Shown: positions 1 through 13,529, counted from the stretch's first letter. The stretch: 64,000 bases of DNA from Ptiloglossa arizonensis (GCF_051014685.1 NC_135054.1:10544001-10608000), one strand, 5' to 3'. Notes: a model not told the origin generated them from the sequence alone. Translations and numbers: made by a program.

Positions 1-2930
1 GCTCGTTACTTTGCATTTGTTAAATTAAAATTATGCTTTTCCAAATATTATATGACGCGCCTCGTTATAAGGAGACCAGATTTTCCCTTTCCATCGGAAA
101 TAGCATAGCGACAATAGTTTCTGTATGAGTGGAGGTGTAGATAAAATTTGAAGCACTCAGTTTTTTGTGGTAAAATTACATAAAGTAGTGATCTTTTGGA
201 AGAAAAGTATTGACATTAAATGTCGTGAAACTGTTGGCAGCACATTGTTATTTCATAAAAATTCGTGCGGTTCGTTACATATAAACGATTTGCGTGAAGA
301 TTTATTTTGAAAAGTTCTGTCATGTGATCGTTGGTACGATTCTGCGTACTACAACACACCTTTATAGTAGCACCATCTAGCGCTTCAACCGCAAGGTAAG
401 TAGAACAGCGTAGTTCAGAGTCGACTACCGGGGATTAAATACCACCCCCACCATTGTTTGCCGTTACCATAGTAAAACATAGCTAAGTACATATGAAATG
501 AAGATTTTGAACCGTTACTTCTTAAGAGGCAATTTACAAATAAATAAAATACGTGTAATAAATTATTCATAAGAAACGATAGTTATTTGACTAGTATATA
601 ATAAATACATCGCGTGTGGTGTCTACCAGCTTGTCATCATTCTGAATTTTCTTGATGAAAACACTGCGCGAGAGAAAGATTAGAAAGAAGAGTAAACTTT
701 TGAGGTACACCTACGTCGAGCGACGCGAAAATAGGTCGTGAAGTAAAAATAGCATAAACTGTCCTATTGGTCCTTTATACGGCACGAATCAATGCTATTG
801 GGTACATCTATATGAACCTACCGTTCAGCTGGAGAGAATGCGTTTGCATAGAAGTCAGATTAAGGTGTCTGAACAATACTTGAAATATATTTATTTTTAT
901 TCTAAATCGCTAGAACATTAAAATAAAAATTTAGATACCACGTAAATCAGTGGCTGCATAATCGAAACTGTCCATTCGAGTACACCCAATTAATATTGTA
1001 TATAAAGAGCTGGTGAACTATATTTGATAAAATATATCACGTTTAATATATGTGCTGATATTTGCATCGCGAAATATTTGTCACAAGCACAAAGCATTCA
1101 CACCAAACTGGTTCGGACTAAAAGCTATCGCAAAAGAGCGTTACTCGGCGTAGATATTTCATCGGTGAGCATCGTTTTTAAGGCACGTTGGCCGAGTTTC
1201 TTTGTGGGTCGTGCTTTGGGGACACACGGAAAGGTGCATAATGTTAATTTGCATCTCATGGAGATGTAAATGCAAAAGCATCTCTCTTTGCTCTCTTCAT
1301 TCTTCGCTCACATTCTCATTCTCTTTTCCACTTTCTCTTACACCTGAAATCACGTCTACGTATGTACATCACTTATACTCACTTTTCCATCTGGACTGCA
1401 TACTTTGATACCCGCGAGCGAGACTATCAGAAGAACGGGCGTAGACCGATCGCTGTACTGAAAAGAAACAAACGTTTTCATATAACGATTGAACAATACT
1501 TAAATTAGTTACTTATTAAAACTTATATTAGTAAATCCAATTAGAACATTTGTCAAACATATGGTAGATTGTTCGATTCTCTCTTCTCCGTAGAAATTTA
1601 TTATTCGATCGATGTATCTCCTCCGCAGATGTACACGTTATTTAACCATATTAAATGAAAATAAGATTCAAATTTTAAACGTTCAGAATTATATCGCGAA
1701 ACCTTTGTTATTTCACTTATTTGAACACGTATCGAGTCATTCTACGAACCATACGATTAGGATCATTGCCAACCACTAGAACCCTGTCTTTCGTTATTTG
1801 ATAACTTGTAACTAGAAATAGAAACTTATTTCATATATACATATACATATATTGGCCTCTAATTCCATTAATCTCATGTGTTACGTTGTAAGTCCAGGCA
1901 GGTTTCGAAAGTGTACGACCTTTAATACGGATACACGTGCAAGGCACGTTGCCTCGGGCTTCAACGCAAGCATATACTGCCACATCGAATGGTATGCAGA
2001 CAATCATCACGTTCGTTTCAAGGAATTTCCTATTTGCAAATTCTCGGGATACGGTACTCTTTACTCCCTAATTACACTTTTCCAACAAACACCGTATTGA
2101 CCAACCAGAACAGAGATCGAATATGACTGCGTTATAACCATATTGATAACGTATTTGGTTTATTGTTAATCGAGGAATTCTCTGCACGAATGATATTATA
2201 AACTCCATCAAATTGATAGTGAGAAAGACGAAAATTACGACAGTCGCGATCAAACTATCCGTACATACTTCAAAAAGTTTCAAGCTTCGACGAATCATCA
2301 CTCACACTTTGTATTCTGTGTTTGTAAGTCTAAAAATAAACAATCCTGCAACGGCACAAAGTTTCATCTTGGGAAAGTGATGCATTTTCAACGCAGCTTC
2401 GTCATATTATTTGAATATATATTATATGCATGTTACATGCATATTTTTATATGGAATAAGATTTTGACGTAGGCAACGGAAAACTAATAATGTTACTTGA
2501 ATCCCATCTTGAAATAATAAAAGATATATTCCACCTTCAATTAATTGTCTACGGGTTATTTCGTTGTGTCGACTTAAACGGGACACTCTACATATTAATA
2601 ATATTTTACTGCAAATTTATACATCGTATTTGTGTTCTGTTGGTAGGTCAAGATATGCAGACATCAGTCACCATTTTTAGGTTATGCGGCGTATCGCGCG
2701 GCTTCTGTTGCAAAAGTTTAGTCGCTCCGTAATAAGAAAGTTGGCAAAGCGAGCGACATGATTGAAAGTAGTACTGGCAACGACAGAATATTCCCTATTT
2801 CCCGTTGGAGACACGGCTCATTGTCTTAAAAACCCACTGAGGTGGTTAGACGTAGCCTGAGTGGGAAAGGGGATCGTCGGTATAATTACTGTAAAGCAAG
2901 GGATGGTTTTCGATAACGGACGTCAGTGCT
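1..2930. other. AT-rich non-coding stretch
   Basis: No convincing gene is visible. The open frames here are short (about 80 codons at most) and lack coding-like base patterns. A splice-donor-like AG/GTAAGT occurs at 394-401, just after a CTCF-like core (reported separately). A short hairpin lies at 1248-1270 (10-bp arms around a 3-base loop, next to octamer-like ATTTGCAT). Nothing else is recognised. Confidence 0.6.
371..384 (-). promoter_or_regulatory. CTCF-like core motif (weak)
   Basis: The reverse strand reads GCGCTAGATGGTG, close to the core TAGATGGCGC recognised by insect CTCF proteins, with one mismatch (T for C). It sits 12 bases before a strong splice-donor-like AG/GTAAGT. A single motif match in 64 kb is weak evidence; this is a pointer only. 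Confidence 0.15.
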
Positions 2931-3840
2931 CTCCTTTTATACAGGGTGATCCGTGAAATCTTTTCTTCGATTCATTTTTATTGTGGCGATCATGTTAGTG
3001 GAACATGGAGGACAAAATATTAGGAATGCTTCCAATGTAATATAGAATTTTGTCTAACTGTAGAATTCGATTTTAAGTAGTGCTACGTTTTCCAAACGTT
3101 GTTCAAACTTTTGTATAAACTGAAAACAGTATTGCAAACCGGGAGCATTAAATAGAAGTGCGAATCTTCAATGAAGGTTGTCCCCCAATCCAGTACTTGA
3201 AAGCGCTACCCCGCCAAGAATGGCGGGCAGTAAATTTAATTTATTGCAGCAGTTTTATTGAACCAATTAAAACAATTAATTTATTGAAGCACTTCAAATA
3301 ATGTGCTTCGCAATGCATCAGGAAGCAATTAATGAAGTGTTGATTCCTTGTAAATTATATTCGCATGTCTGCTGAATATTTTTAACTCTCCCTTTCATCG
3401 ACGCCTCTTACTCCCTTTCCCGCTCCCCATTCCCCGAGTAATTGTTTCACAGTGTGAACGCGAAATAAATATTGAACGCGATAATGCAAATTCGGTGCAT
3501 GATGGAAATTTCCTTAATTATTTCGTTCCCAATTTTCCTGTTACTTTAAGGGGTGGATGTTTCTTTTATATTATTTAAAATAATACAAACATTACCAATC
3601 GTGTCACACTATATCGTCAACGATGACGATTCCTAATATTTTGATTTTTGCGTTTGGTAACGATAATTCTGTCGACAGAAAGGGAATTGTACGAAAAAAT
3701 AATGTAGAAGCATCATCAAACAGAAGAAGCTCTTTTTTTCTCGAAACGCAATCTCCCTAATGTTTCTTTTTAACCCTAACTCAGATCCACTGACCTAGTG
3801 CTTCTTCCACGTTTACCCCACAGTAGCGAATGACCGCATG
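2931..3840. other. Non-coding stretch with a TE-end motif and a hairpin
   Basis: TATACAGGGTGA at 2938-2949 matches a terminal motif that recurs in this window (13218, 38277) and resembles DNA-element ends; no matching opposite end is visible downstream. A perfect GC-rich hairpin lies at 3210-3227 (listed separately). No gene is supported. Confidence 0.5.
3210..3227. repeat. Perfect 7-bp GC hairpin with tetraloop
   Basis: CCCGCCA, loop AGAA, TGGCGGG. The stem is unusually GC-rich for this AT-rich neighbourhood. There is no T-run behind it and no gene ends here, so a terminator reading is not supported. Confidence 0.5.
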
Positions 3841-3959
3841 AAACGAGACACATCAAAGCAAGCCAGTGATATAATCACCCTGGCGGATGACGAACAGAAG
3901 AATAAACATTGTACGACGTTTATTCGAGGACACCCGTTGGTTCGTGCAGTTTTGTTCGA

Positions 3960-4370
3960 CGGGGGTGATTAAAAAGTTGCTGAGTGAGTCGCGCCGACAG
4001 GAGGATACGGAGCGAAGCAGATATAGAGGGACGGTAAAAGTGAAAGATAGAGAAAAAAGGGAGAGATAGGAAGATGCAAGAGAGTAAGAAAAGGAGTAAC
4101 GTGGCGACAAGAAGAAAAGAGGTAGTATGTGGAAGAAAGAGAGGGTACAATGTGAGTTGAAGGAAAAATGCAGCCAGAAAAAGCAAGGAGAGGTATGAAC
4201 GAAGAGAGGTACAGAATGAAGGGCAAAAAGAGATAGCAGCTGAGGTAGGAAGCACTGTAGACAAATGGAAGGGACAAATACGAGTGTGTGAGAGGAAAAA
4301 AGACAGATGGACAGTTGGACAGGCAGACTGAGAGAGAGAAAGAGAGAGAGAGAGAGGGAACGAATATGCA
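3960..4370 (+). repeat. Purine-rich asymmetric block
   Basis: For about 400 bases the plus strand is dominated by A and G (for example 4020-4250), ending in a (GA)n tract at 4330-4358. The minus strand is open for about 226 codons across it, but that frame starts with GTG and is mostly Ser/Leu/Phe, which follows from the pyrimidine bias rather than coding. A small ATG-started plus frame (3887-4069) leads into it. Confidence 0.7.
4330..4358. repeat. (GA)n microsatellite
   Basis: An AG/GA dinucleotide run of about 29 bases with one A interruption, at the 3' edge of the purine-rich block. Confidence 0.85.
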
Positions 4371-4450
4371 TGGCGGAAGGGCGGGTCGAAAGGTTGGGGT
4401 GACTCCTGCTCCTGTAACCAATATGTGCATAGGGTTCAAACCCAGGATGG
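4366..4450 (+). other. Possible tRNA-derived (SINE-like) Pol III fragment
   Basis: GGTTCAAACCC at 4431-4441 fits a Pol III B box (GGTTCRANNCY). A weaker A-box-like TGGCGGAAGGG lies about 60 bases upstream at 4370-4380. The region does not fold into an obvious tRNA cloverleaf, and there is no oligo-T stop within a few bases. A tRNA-derived SINE fragment is the most natural reading, but one box pair is thin evidence. Confidence 0.2.
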
Positions 4451-4640
4451 GCTTTTCGTGTGATCACCATTTTCCTCCTGCTTAAATTTCCTTTGTTTCT
4501 TGCTACACCAAGTATCCGCCGTGTATAGTACACTCTACCGCTTGTTTCCGTTTGTTTGTGTTTCTCTGCTTGTCTTTTCTTTACCTCATTCTTGGATGCG
4601 TCCCTTGTCTCTGTTCCCGCTCACTCAGCTTCACACGAAT

Positions 4641-7600
4641 TGACTCTCACTCGATTTACCAGAAGCATTGTCATTACTCATCTGATATTTTCAATTGAAT
4701 TTTTCCTTACCTTGTAACATATCCGCCTAATTTGTCGTCGAAGACTCAGCCTCCTTGGTGTTGTAGCCGGTGTATTTATCGAATTGATCACTTTACCGAC
4801 AATAAAATTACGCACGTACTTGTTTTTAACTTCCTACTTTAAAGTCTACAGTCGTACGTACTATGAATTATTCATGTAGTAATTGGGGACCAAGATCTTT
4901 TTCGTAAAAGAAATCTTTTAGTCCAGATTGTTAATGGCGTCTAAACCGATGTGAAATTAAATGAAGAAATAAAAAAGTTTTTTATGTAAAATATTTTGTA
5001 TTTTAGTATTTGTTAAAAATACTATCACGTTAGTGCCAATTAAAGAGAACTACTGCAAGATCGTTCTCGTTCCATTTTATTAGCATGCGAATATTCTCTT
5101 ATTTTCTTTAAAAATATTACCGCAAGCAAACTCTATTTCTTGTTTCTCTCTTTTGGACTATCTTGAAATATCGAACTTCGTTTACTTCATTAGTGTTTAG
5201 AGATTTCTATACAGACGTCTGCATATGTTCAGATTGAAGGATATAGAAGCGTACCTGAGCTAGTCTCTCGAACGAGACGGAATTGGAAATTAATTGGTTT
5301 GTCGTCTGCAGGCTCGTTCTTTTCCATTTTGCAGCAGAGCTTAGACTCTAGACTCTAGAGTTCGTGATGCGTATAGAAATTAGGTTTTGCGATAATACCA
5401 AATCAGAAACAGCAGGGTTCGAAAAAAATTGTATCGTGTACCAAACGATACAATCAAATCATAATACGTTTTAAAGGACACTGATCGTAATTGACAAAAA
5501 TAGCGAAACAATATTTCAGTTTATCAGTTAATAGATATATACGTCTTTAAAAATGCGATGAGAAGGAAATTTTCCAAGAGACGATTATACTTTACGCAAG
5601 GAAATACTTGTAATAAATCATTTGTAACGTCTATTCGTAATATAGTGATAACTGAACTATTGATCTTCGAAGTGCTGAAGATAATACGTATACACTTTTG
5701 GGTATATTTTTCACACGTACTGAAATTCATTCGAATTCAAATCGAATGTAGTAAGGTAGTTTATGTCATAAATTAATTTATCATCGATTGTAAAATATAA
5801 TCAAAGTGAACAAAATTCCTTGATTTTGTTTACTCCAGAATAAAATCGAACTTTCTTTCGTTGACACCTAAGCCATAGGAACAAAGCACAGTTATTCCTT
5901 GGATAAAGTCGCCTGTCAAATCTGTTATGGGCACTAAAAGAAATGGTTATGGCGGTCGCGATTATCAATGACTCATGATGTGACTCAAAACATCCACCGA
6001 AACAAGGATGACACAGCCTGGGCTTCTCTTGACATGGCATCGCGAAGGATCGTTTCTTATCTTGCCACATTGACTGCTCACGGATTTATGAATTTATCAG
6101 CCGGGGAATCGTTTCTACAAATACGATCCACATATCATATGGGGTGCATATCAAGCACCATCCCCTCATGATCGCGAGACTGAAGAAAGGAGAGCACTCG
6201 AGACCTCCGAGCATGAAAAACGAAGGGTGAATACTACGCTTGATGAGAAGAAGAGCATTTTGATTTGAACTCTTCTGTTCCTTTCGCATTCGTCATCTTT
6301 TTTTTAGAACCATTAACAGCTTTCTAAAGGCGAGTCGTACGAGCAGCGTTATAATTTGCCATGTATTTTTCACTCGCGGTAAAATCGCACTTTTACGTGA
6401 AAGCATAATTCAGACGATTGATCAACGAATCTGCAATGAATTAATACGATTTCGTGAATCCTTAACGTAAAAACAGAAACCATTTCAACGGTACGTATAC
6501 GGTTCTCGTGATGCAATATGAATCGAGATATAATTACAATTAACATATGTTAATGCAAATCATTTTTTGAATGCTCACACGATTTGTACGGATCTTGCGT
6601 ATACAAAATTTGAAAATTTACTTGTTATGCACATTATCAAAAATACCTACACTTTACGTCCCTCGAGGTTTCTCAAACATTTATTGAGAACATTTCACGG
6701 ATCTCTAAAAGTGTGTTCAATGAAATTAATATTCAAAATATACAATTTATAAATCGGGTTTTGAAAGTTAGTCTTTTATGGCGGCATAGTCAAAGTCGAG
6801 TACACCTACAGTTGCTTTGAAAGCTGGATTTGAAATCCCGAAAACGATTGAATAGCCAATCGGTAATTTACTGATCAACTAATGGCTAGAAGCGCTTTAA
6901 AAGACCTTTGAAACTCAAAATTGACTCGGTGGATAACTTTGTAGAGAATCTAGTAAATCTTCAACTTGGAAAATGTTAACAGAGTGCGATGTATGTATTT
7001 GTAACACGAATATAATAAATCATTATTATTATTAATAAGTGCAAATATTAAATTTTATTCACAACGTAGTTACGTTTCAATTGAAATACATAACTGTGAC
7101 GTTGAAGTAAAAGGAGGAGACATTTCGTTTATTATACGATGCAACTACACCAGATGAAAAGAGATTCTTTAGCGAAGGTAATTGCTTTTCCATCTTGGAA
7201 GGTGTATAAATATTTTATCGCGCAACGATATCCAAGAAAGTGCAGTAAAGCTGAACGTCTCTCGTCTATATTACAAGCACAGGTTGGGTCGATTCTTTTT
7301 CTTAAAACGCCTGTGCTCGTTTTAATGCATGTGTCGTTGAACGATGTTTAAGCTTCGTATTCTACAGGGTATCGTAAAAGTATTTACGTATTTTGGTGAA
7401 ATAGGGGTGAATTCTAGAGATATTTATTAGTGACATGTTTATATTTTTGTACGATATATAAGTATTGAATAAGAAGAGCATATCGAACACAGTTAAGACC
7501 TGCGTTGTCTATAAAAATGAACCAGATGTATGAAATTTTATTCAAAATTTTTCCGCAATTTCGCTGAATTTTATTCCTTTCGTGCGATATTCTATTAAAA

Positions 7601-9660
7601 AATGTGTTCTTGCAAATCTACTATGAATTGGGGGTCTAAAAATGAATTATCAAAGATTATAAAAATAATTTTAACACGTTAAAAATACTTGTACTTTGTA
7701 TTAATATATGTGTGTAAATTTATTTTGTTAGTATCTAGAATTAACAATAGTTGACAGAATATGTTCAAAATTCCTTGCTTCGGCAGAATACGCGGGGATT
7801 TTGGAACATCCTGTACGATAACGCACACAAACATCTTTACGTGCTCGGTGATATTCTGTGAAACGTATAAATCCGTCGTGCAGAAATTTATTGTTGTGCA
7901 CTACTATGTGTAGTATGTGAATACATTTTATTTTTTTTTTAAACCTTCTGCTTAAACATTACGTAGTTCACAACATAGATATATCTTTAATTAAAGGTCG
8001 ATTTGATTAAAATGCAACATTTTTTCAAGCATTTTTCGTAAAAATTTATTATTCAATCGATATTGTATTAAGCAGTTTGATATTTGTTTAATACTTGTTA
8101 AACAACTTATTTTATATTGTGCTTAAAAGAAAGCACTGTTAAGTGTACTTTAATTTAACGAAGTTAATCATTATCTGCATACTGCTAGTAGGATTCAAAG
8201 ATACCACGAGTTTGTTAATGCAGCAGCACCTCAATTGTTGCACGAGAGCTTCGTCCATTGCAATGTATTGACAAGTGGAATGGGTGGTCATTTAGCAACG
8301 AGTGATTTGAAGGGGTAAATGACTAGTAGTAATGACCTATATGTAGTATATACATACTGTGTAAATGCAGTTCTTTCTCATTGGATTGGTTTCTCCGATT
8401 ATTACATCAAGCTCGATCATTGCAAGAATTTGCAGCCTCATTTTTCTGCAATAATCGAAATACTATTGTATTATGATAAATTATTCTTTATCTAACATAT
8501 AACAATAATTTAGCTGTTCTTTTAAAGTGGTGCAAGTCCATTTGTTTGTCAACGGAAACATTATTGTATTTGGGAAATTTTCATAAAAATGATCACACAA
8601 TAAGTTTCTACATGTCTAAGATTACGAAGATATAAAACGATCGTTAACAGTTTTGAATCGATCGAAATGCAAATCCTTACATATTTTAAAATAACAAAAT
8701 TTAAGTAAAGATAGTAAAGGGCGACTACGTCGTAATTAAGCCATTTTCCACAGATTTATACGAAATTATGTTTCGAATGTATCAGATGTATCCGTTACAG
8801 TATGACAATGTAACGTTTTTGCAAGAAAAATGATAAAAGCTTCAGACTGATCCGGATCAAAGAAAGATATCGCAGTTTGTAAAATAGAATCGGTTTAAAG
8901 ATACTGTACGATACATTTACAGGATAAAGGAAATTGAATTGCTTAAACCATACATGGTATTAAATCATACACGAGCATGTTCAACAAGCGTAAAGGGAAA
9001 AAAAACGTCTCTGAAAAATGCAACAGGACTGTGTGGCGCATGCAGCTCGAAATAAAAGCAAAACGTTGTAACAGAGAGGACGAATGACGAAAAGCTCGTC
9101 GAAGGTCTGCGCGGGACTGGTTTTAATCCACTATTATGAAATGTACTGACGTCTGACAGAACTGGCTAGATATCGGAAACGCTGGACGGAAATTAAACCG
9201 ATTCTGCTCCTCGTATACTTCGATTTCGGTCACCTCCGGTTTCCCAACCCTCTCCATTCCCCCAGTATATCTACGTATATGAAACTCAGCAGAACTCGCA
9301 TAGGTACTCATTTTGACATTGATACCGCGCCCTCGGTACTACGCACGATTCTTTCGAACAAATCTTAACGGTTGTACCTTTAGAAATTGATTTCAACGCC
9401 GTTTGGTTGTCGTTACCATTTATTTTGAAATAATTTGATCATCGCGATCGAAAATGGTTCCCAAACCGTAATAAGACAATTCGTACCTTTACGCGAATCT
9501 TTAATATTCTGCTATTCGCTTCTGCGCGTAGGCTCTTTCCATTTCTGGTAAATAGGCGCATCGACGGAAGCAATTACCCATCAAGACGATGTACGCATTA
9601 ACCTACTTAACGTAGAGGAATACCGTTTCTGCGACTCGGTTTCCACTTTTATCGTGGAAT
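4641..9660. other. AT-rich non-coding desert
   Basis: No gene, RNA or element is supported. A minus-strand splice-donor-like CAAG/GTAAGG (plus 4706-4715) follows about 40 open codons, but lacks a good acceptor. Moderately GC-richer sequence at 9050-9320 contains no convincing frame. Everything else appears featureless. Confidence 0.5.
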
Positions 9661-9700
9661 TATTTCTCAGAACAATGTGGTAATTTCTCCCGAGACGGAA

Positions 9701-9722
9701 GAGAGAGAGAGAGAGAGAGAGA
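9701..9722. repeat. (GA)n microsatellite
   Basis: Eleven uninterrupted GA units, followed after 14 bases by an AGGA tetranucleotide run. Confidence 0.9.
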
Positions 9723-9736
9723 AAAGAAATAGGAAC

Positions 9737-9754
9737 AGGAAGGAAGGAAGGAAG
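9737..9754. repeat. (AGGA)n microsatellite
   Basis: About four AGGA units directly downstream of the GA tract; together they form a compound purine repeat. Confidence 0.8.
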
Positions 9755-9759
9755 ATGGC

Positions 9760-12700
9760 AGAAGCGGTCCCTACGAGAAAATAATTTTCCACCCTGACCA
9801 CGATATAATTGTTACTCGTTCTCTGTCCCAGTCGCATCGAATTTTAGTTATTCACTGTGCCACGGAAATAGACAAGTGACAGAGGTACAGTGGAATTTAA
9901 TTTTGTTTCGAGATGCATGAGCGCCAGGTACCGTGTACATATAAGTATATATATATATCCCCGACGTTTTGTTCGGCTGTACGAGCTTTTAAATGAAATC
10001 AATTATCGTGCACTCGCGAATAATTATTATGCGAACGGTTTGAAGGAAGAAGGCCGGTCACAACGACGAAGAAATTATTTTGATGCAGTCACGATTGCCT
10101 GATTGTTACTCTTCCGCTCGTTATGTCTTCCGAGGTGTTGGAAAACACGGACTGTTGATTATAATTGGCAAATAGAAGAGAACCAGGGAACAAGAACCAT
10201 TTTCTAAACTACAGTTTTGAGAGAAACGCGTTTAAAGCATTTTATACACGACTGTGCAACAATATTTATAAAATCTTAGTACTCGATCTAATGATCAATA
10301 TCAGGGCAATATAAGGATCCTCGATTCAGGATCAGGAACTCAAAATACATACATAAAAACATACAATGTTATTTATACCCTAACGCTATAATTGTTAAAA
10401 AGAATTAATCTACAAACGGCTGGAGGAACTGTGTGTGTATGTTCTTCAAAGGGGCTGTGATTTTATTCATATCTTAAATTTCAGTACAATACCTAACACA
10501 TATATTTTGGACACTATACGTCTATAGAAAACATGAAAAGAATTCGATCTTTCGAAAACAATGAATATCTGCTTAATGTATATTTAATACGTATTTTGAA
10601 ATATCTTTGAAATTACAAATCTGAGAATATTTGTTTACACGTTGAATGTATAGTACTAATATTCAAAGGATAACACTGCACACATTCTACGGTAGCTTGA
10701 GGGTTTTCGAATGATGATTAAATCGATCCTACCATTAATTGTTACCGATTGAATAACGTTGTTCTCTCTGAGAAACGTTCCTGTAACACGAACCCCTAAA
10801 GGACACACATTTTGCACATGTACGAAGTATAGACGGAATAGTCGAACAGGGTCGGTATTTCGAAAGTTTCAGTGCGTCCCCAGGATCCAGAGCCGATTAA
10901 TGGACATATCCGATATTGCACGGCTGCGTGCCCACAAGTATTAAACGTTACGAGACCAGAAATATTGTACGTTCATGTGTTCGACCGCTTACACGTGTTT
11001 ACGCGTCCTACAGATTTTCAGGGAAAATAGATGGACTTACAACTATGGTAGCAAGGGTAGGTTGCCATGGGAATAAGCCAGCGACTTCTAATAGAGATGG
11101 ATTTCTGCATCGTTGACCATATCGTATGGAGGGTAAGCTTTGAAAATTTTACGTTCGACGTTACGTTGTCTTTAGCGATTTCAAGCGCATTAACTTTATT
11201 CGTTTCGTTTCTCCTCTTTTTTCCCCGCGAAACTCGGGAACATTGAGAATACTTCACAGATAACACTCCGTTTGAAGTTTGGGGCTCGTTGTTATCGATC
11301 GAATGAATTTCTTTGCAAAACGTTTGCCATAGTGATCGTATTATAATTTAACGGGTAATGTTCTCTACGTCTGTGATTACGATTATCGAAGTTTATGTTT
11401 CATTGAAATTAAATTTAAGCGAGAATTTAGATAGATTAAAATGAAATCGGAACGAAAAATGAAACCTGCACGAGTTTAGGAAAAATTTGTAGAAAAAATC
11501 ATTATTGTCATTGTATAGAAACGATACGTAAATTTTTTCTGAACTTTAAGGAGTCTGTACATTATTTTAGAATGGTTACTTTTCTACAATTTCTCGAGAC
11601 AGACTGTACCTTTTTGTAACGATTGGAACGAAAGCAAAAGTGGATTATTCGAATTTTGTTAGCTTCGTTTTGTTGGAAACTGGATTTCTGTCGTGAACGT
11701 TCACTCGTGACTATTAGAATAGATAGGAATTTTCTTGCAAAAAATATTTTATTTTTAATTTTTGCCATAGCACACAAAAGCAAAAAGCAGTGAAACATCG
11801 GCGATTGATGTAGAAATTTATCGAAGCATTCGTTCGACATGACCGAAACGAGCGACTGGCACTTTGGCTGAAACGTTGGGGCTATTTATCGGCGTAATAG
11901 GGCGTAACGGAGCAGTCATCAGCTGATTGATGCGTCGACAGCCTCCGGAGGGTTTCTAGGTGGTTGAGAGTCGACAATTCGTTCTCACTTTTCATTCTCA
12001 GAATGTATTTGCTTTATACTGTCTACCGGATAGGAATATTATTTACTTGGTACCGCTTGCCTTAGATTACCCGAAGTGTATCGCGAGGACTGTACGTTAT
12101 ACGATATGTCGTTACACATGCTTCCAATCGTATCGATTTATAGTACGACCTCATTGTCAAGGTTTCATGATCTCAAACGTGTGGAAAAATTATCGAATGC
12201 TTGAAATTTGAGAAAATTTTAAAAAATTTTATAATTTTTCAACAAAATAAAGTTAAGAAAGTAACTTTTGCGAGTGTTGGAAACAGATATTGCTTAGAGT
12301 TATATTATTTACCATACTGTACAGTATGGTAATCTGTTCTTATTCAAAATGCAAGCAGTATTTGGCAAAGAGAATTAATTGTTTTAAAATTAATGCGGTT
12401 AGGTCCTAAATAATTCTTTCGCTTCTTTGCGAAAAGAGTTTAAACTTTAATACTTAAAATTGCTTGAAGCCGTGATCGTGAAGTGAATAGAAGCTGACAT
12501 TTGGCGCTTTCAATTATGATTCATTTTGATGTATTTCATTATCTAGCCCATGTGACTCGAATATTTCAGGAAATTAAACAAATTTGTGGCGCGATATAAT
12601 ACGAATAATACAACAAATATATTTTTCAATTACCGAGCGACCCGAGAATATTGAGTGAACCATTTTAAAGAAATATTATATAATTGCGCTGTTAAATATA

Positions 12701-13215
12701 TTGAACGTTTTGATACGATGACAGGTATGGTGGATGTTAGTCCGAGGAGTGGTGAAATTGCTTTTGCTGTTATCTTCCGGATATTTGTATTAGACTCCCT
12801 GCTGACAGCAGAACCATTTGTGTTACGCCCACAATGACTCACGCCTTTAGTAACTTTAGCGTGCTCCATTAACGAAATTCGATCCAGTACGTCAAACGCA
12901 TTATGACGTCTCCTCTCGTGTTTTAAACTTCTTGCTGTTAAAATTTTAAATTTGTGCTATATATACACGGTTTTGTTGATGAGGAAAGTATGTCAGAAAC
13001 TGGGTGTCAATAATGCGATGTTACAAGGGGTAGAAGTTTGAAAAAATACTGTCCGAACTTGAAGCATATATAAAAAATCGATTATTTTTCATTCATCACT
13101 GTCTTCTTCAGCTCTCGACACAAGAAGTCTAGGCATACTTTTACGGTAAACTTTTAAACTTCTCACAAATTTTATTCAATGCTGACTTTGATCGAGTTCA
13201 TTATTCATATTCTTG
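9760..13215. other. Non-coding stretch
   Basis: No gene is supported. The open frames are short and not distinctive. A perfect 24-bp palindrome lies at 12309-12332 (listed separately). A strong acceptor-like tract ending TTCTTCAG at 13106 is followed by only a 34-base open segment. Confidence 0.5.
12309..12332. repeat. Perfect 24-bp palindrome
   Basis: TTACCATACTGT followed immediately by its exact reverse complement, with no loop. It may be a binding site for a dimeric protein or a chance or elongated palindrome; nothing nearby decides. Confidence 0.85.
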
Positions 13216-13216
13216 C

Positions 13217-13526
13217 TTATACAGGGTGAGTCTCGTAACATGACAATGTCAAATAATTCGTGAATTATTTGCTGTACGAAAAATATTTCAAATAACAGTT
13301 TCATGGTTTCCAGAGAGTCATACCGAGTGCTTAATATTTCTTTACAAATTCGGATAAAGCATTAAATTCTACATAAAAAAACTATTATACTAAATACGGT
13401 CTGCAATAGTTACTTTCCAAAAAAAATTATGTTACAGATCATGTATCCTTTCTTACTACGAACCATAAAGTTTTGTCACATTGTCATTCTGAGATACTTG
13501 TAACAGATTACATGATTCATTCTGTA
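13217..13526. mobile_element. Degenerate TIR element remnant (about 310 bp)
   Basis: The left end reads TTATACAGGGTGAGTCTCGT; the reverse complement of the right end reads CTATACAGAATGAATCATGT. The outer 25 bases match at about two thirds of positions, and a shared ATGACAATGT block lies further in on both arms with an offset. No protein is encoded. This looks like an old non-autonomous DNA element. The CAGGGTGA end motif recurs elsewhere in the window. Confidence 0.4.
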
Positions 13527-13529
13527 TAG

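Noticed and set aside
1248..1270. 10-bp hairpin near an octamer-like site
   Set aside because: Short, AT-rich and expected by chance in this composition.
3853..4533. 226-codon minus frame
   Set aside because: GTG start, and composition is Ser/Leu/Phe-rich because it is the complement of the purine-rich block; no domain or splice structure.
4706..4840. Minus-strand exon ending in CAAG/GTAAGG
   Set aside because: About 41 codons are open before the donor, but the upstream sequence lacks a pyrimidine tract for an acceptor.
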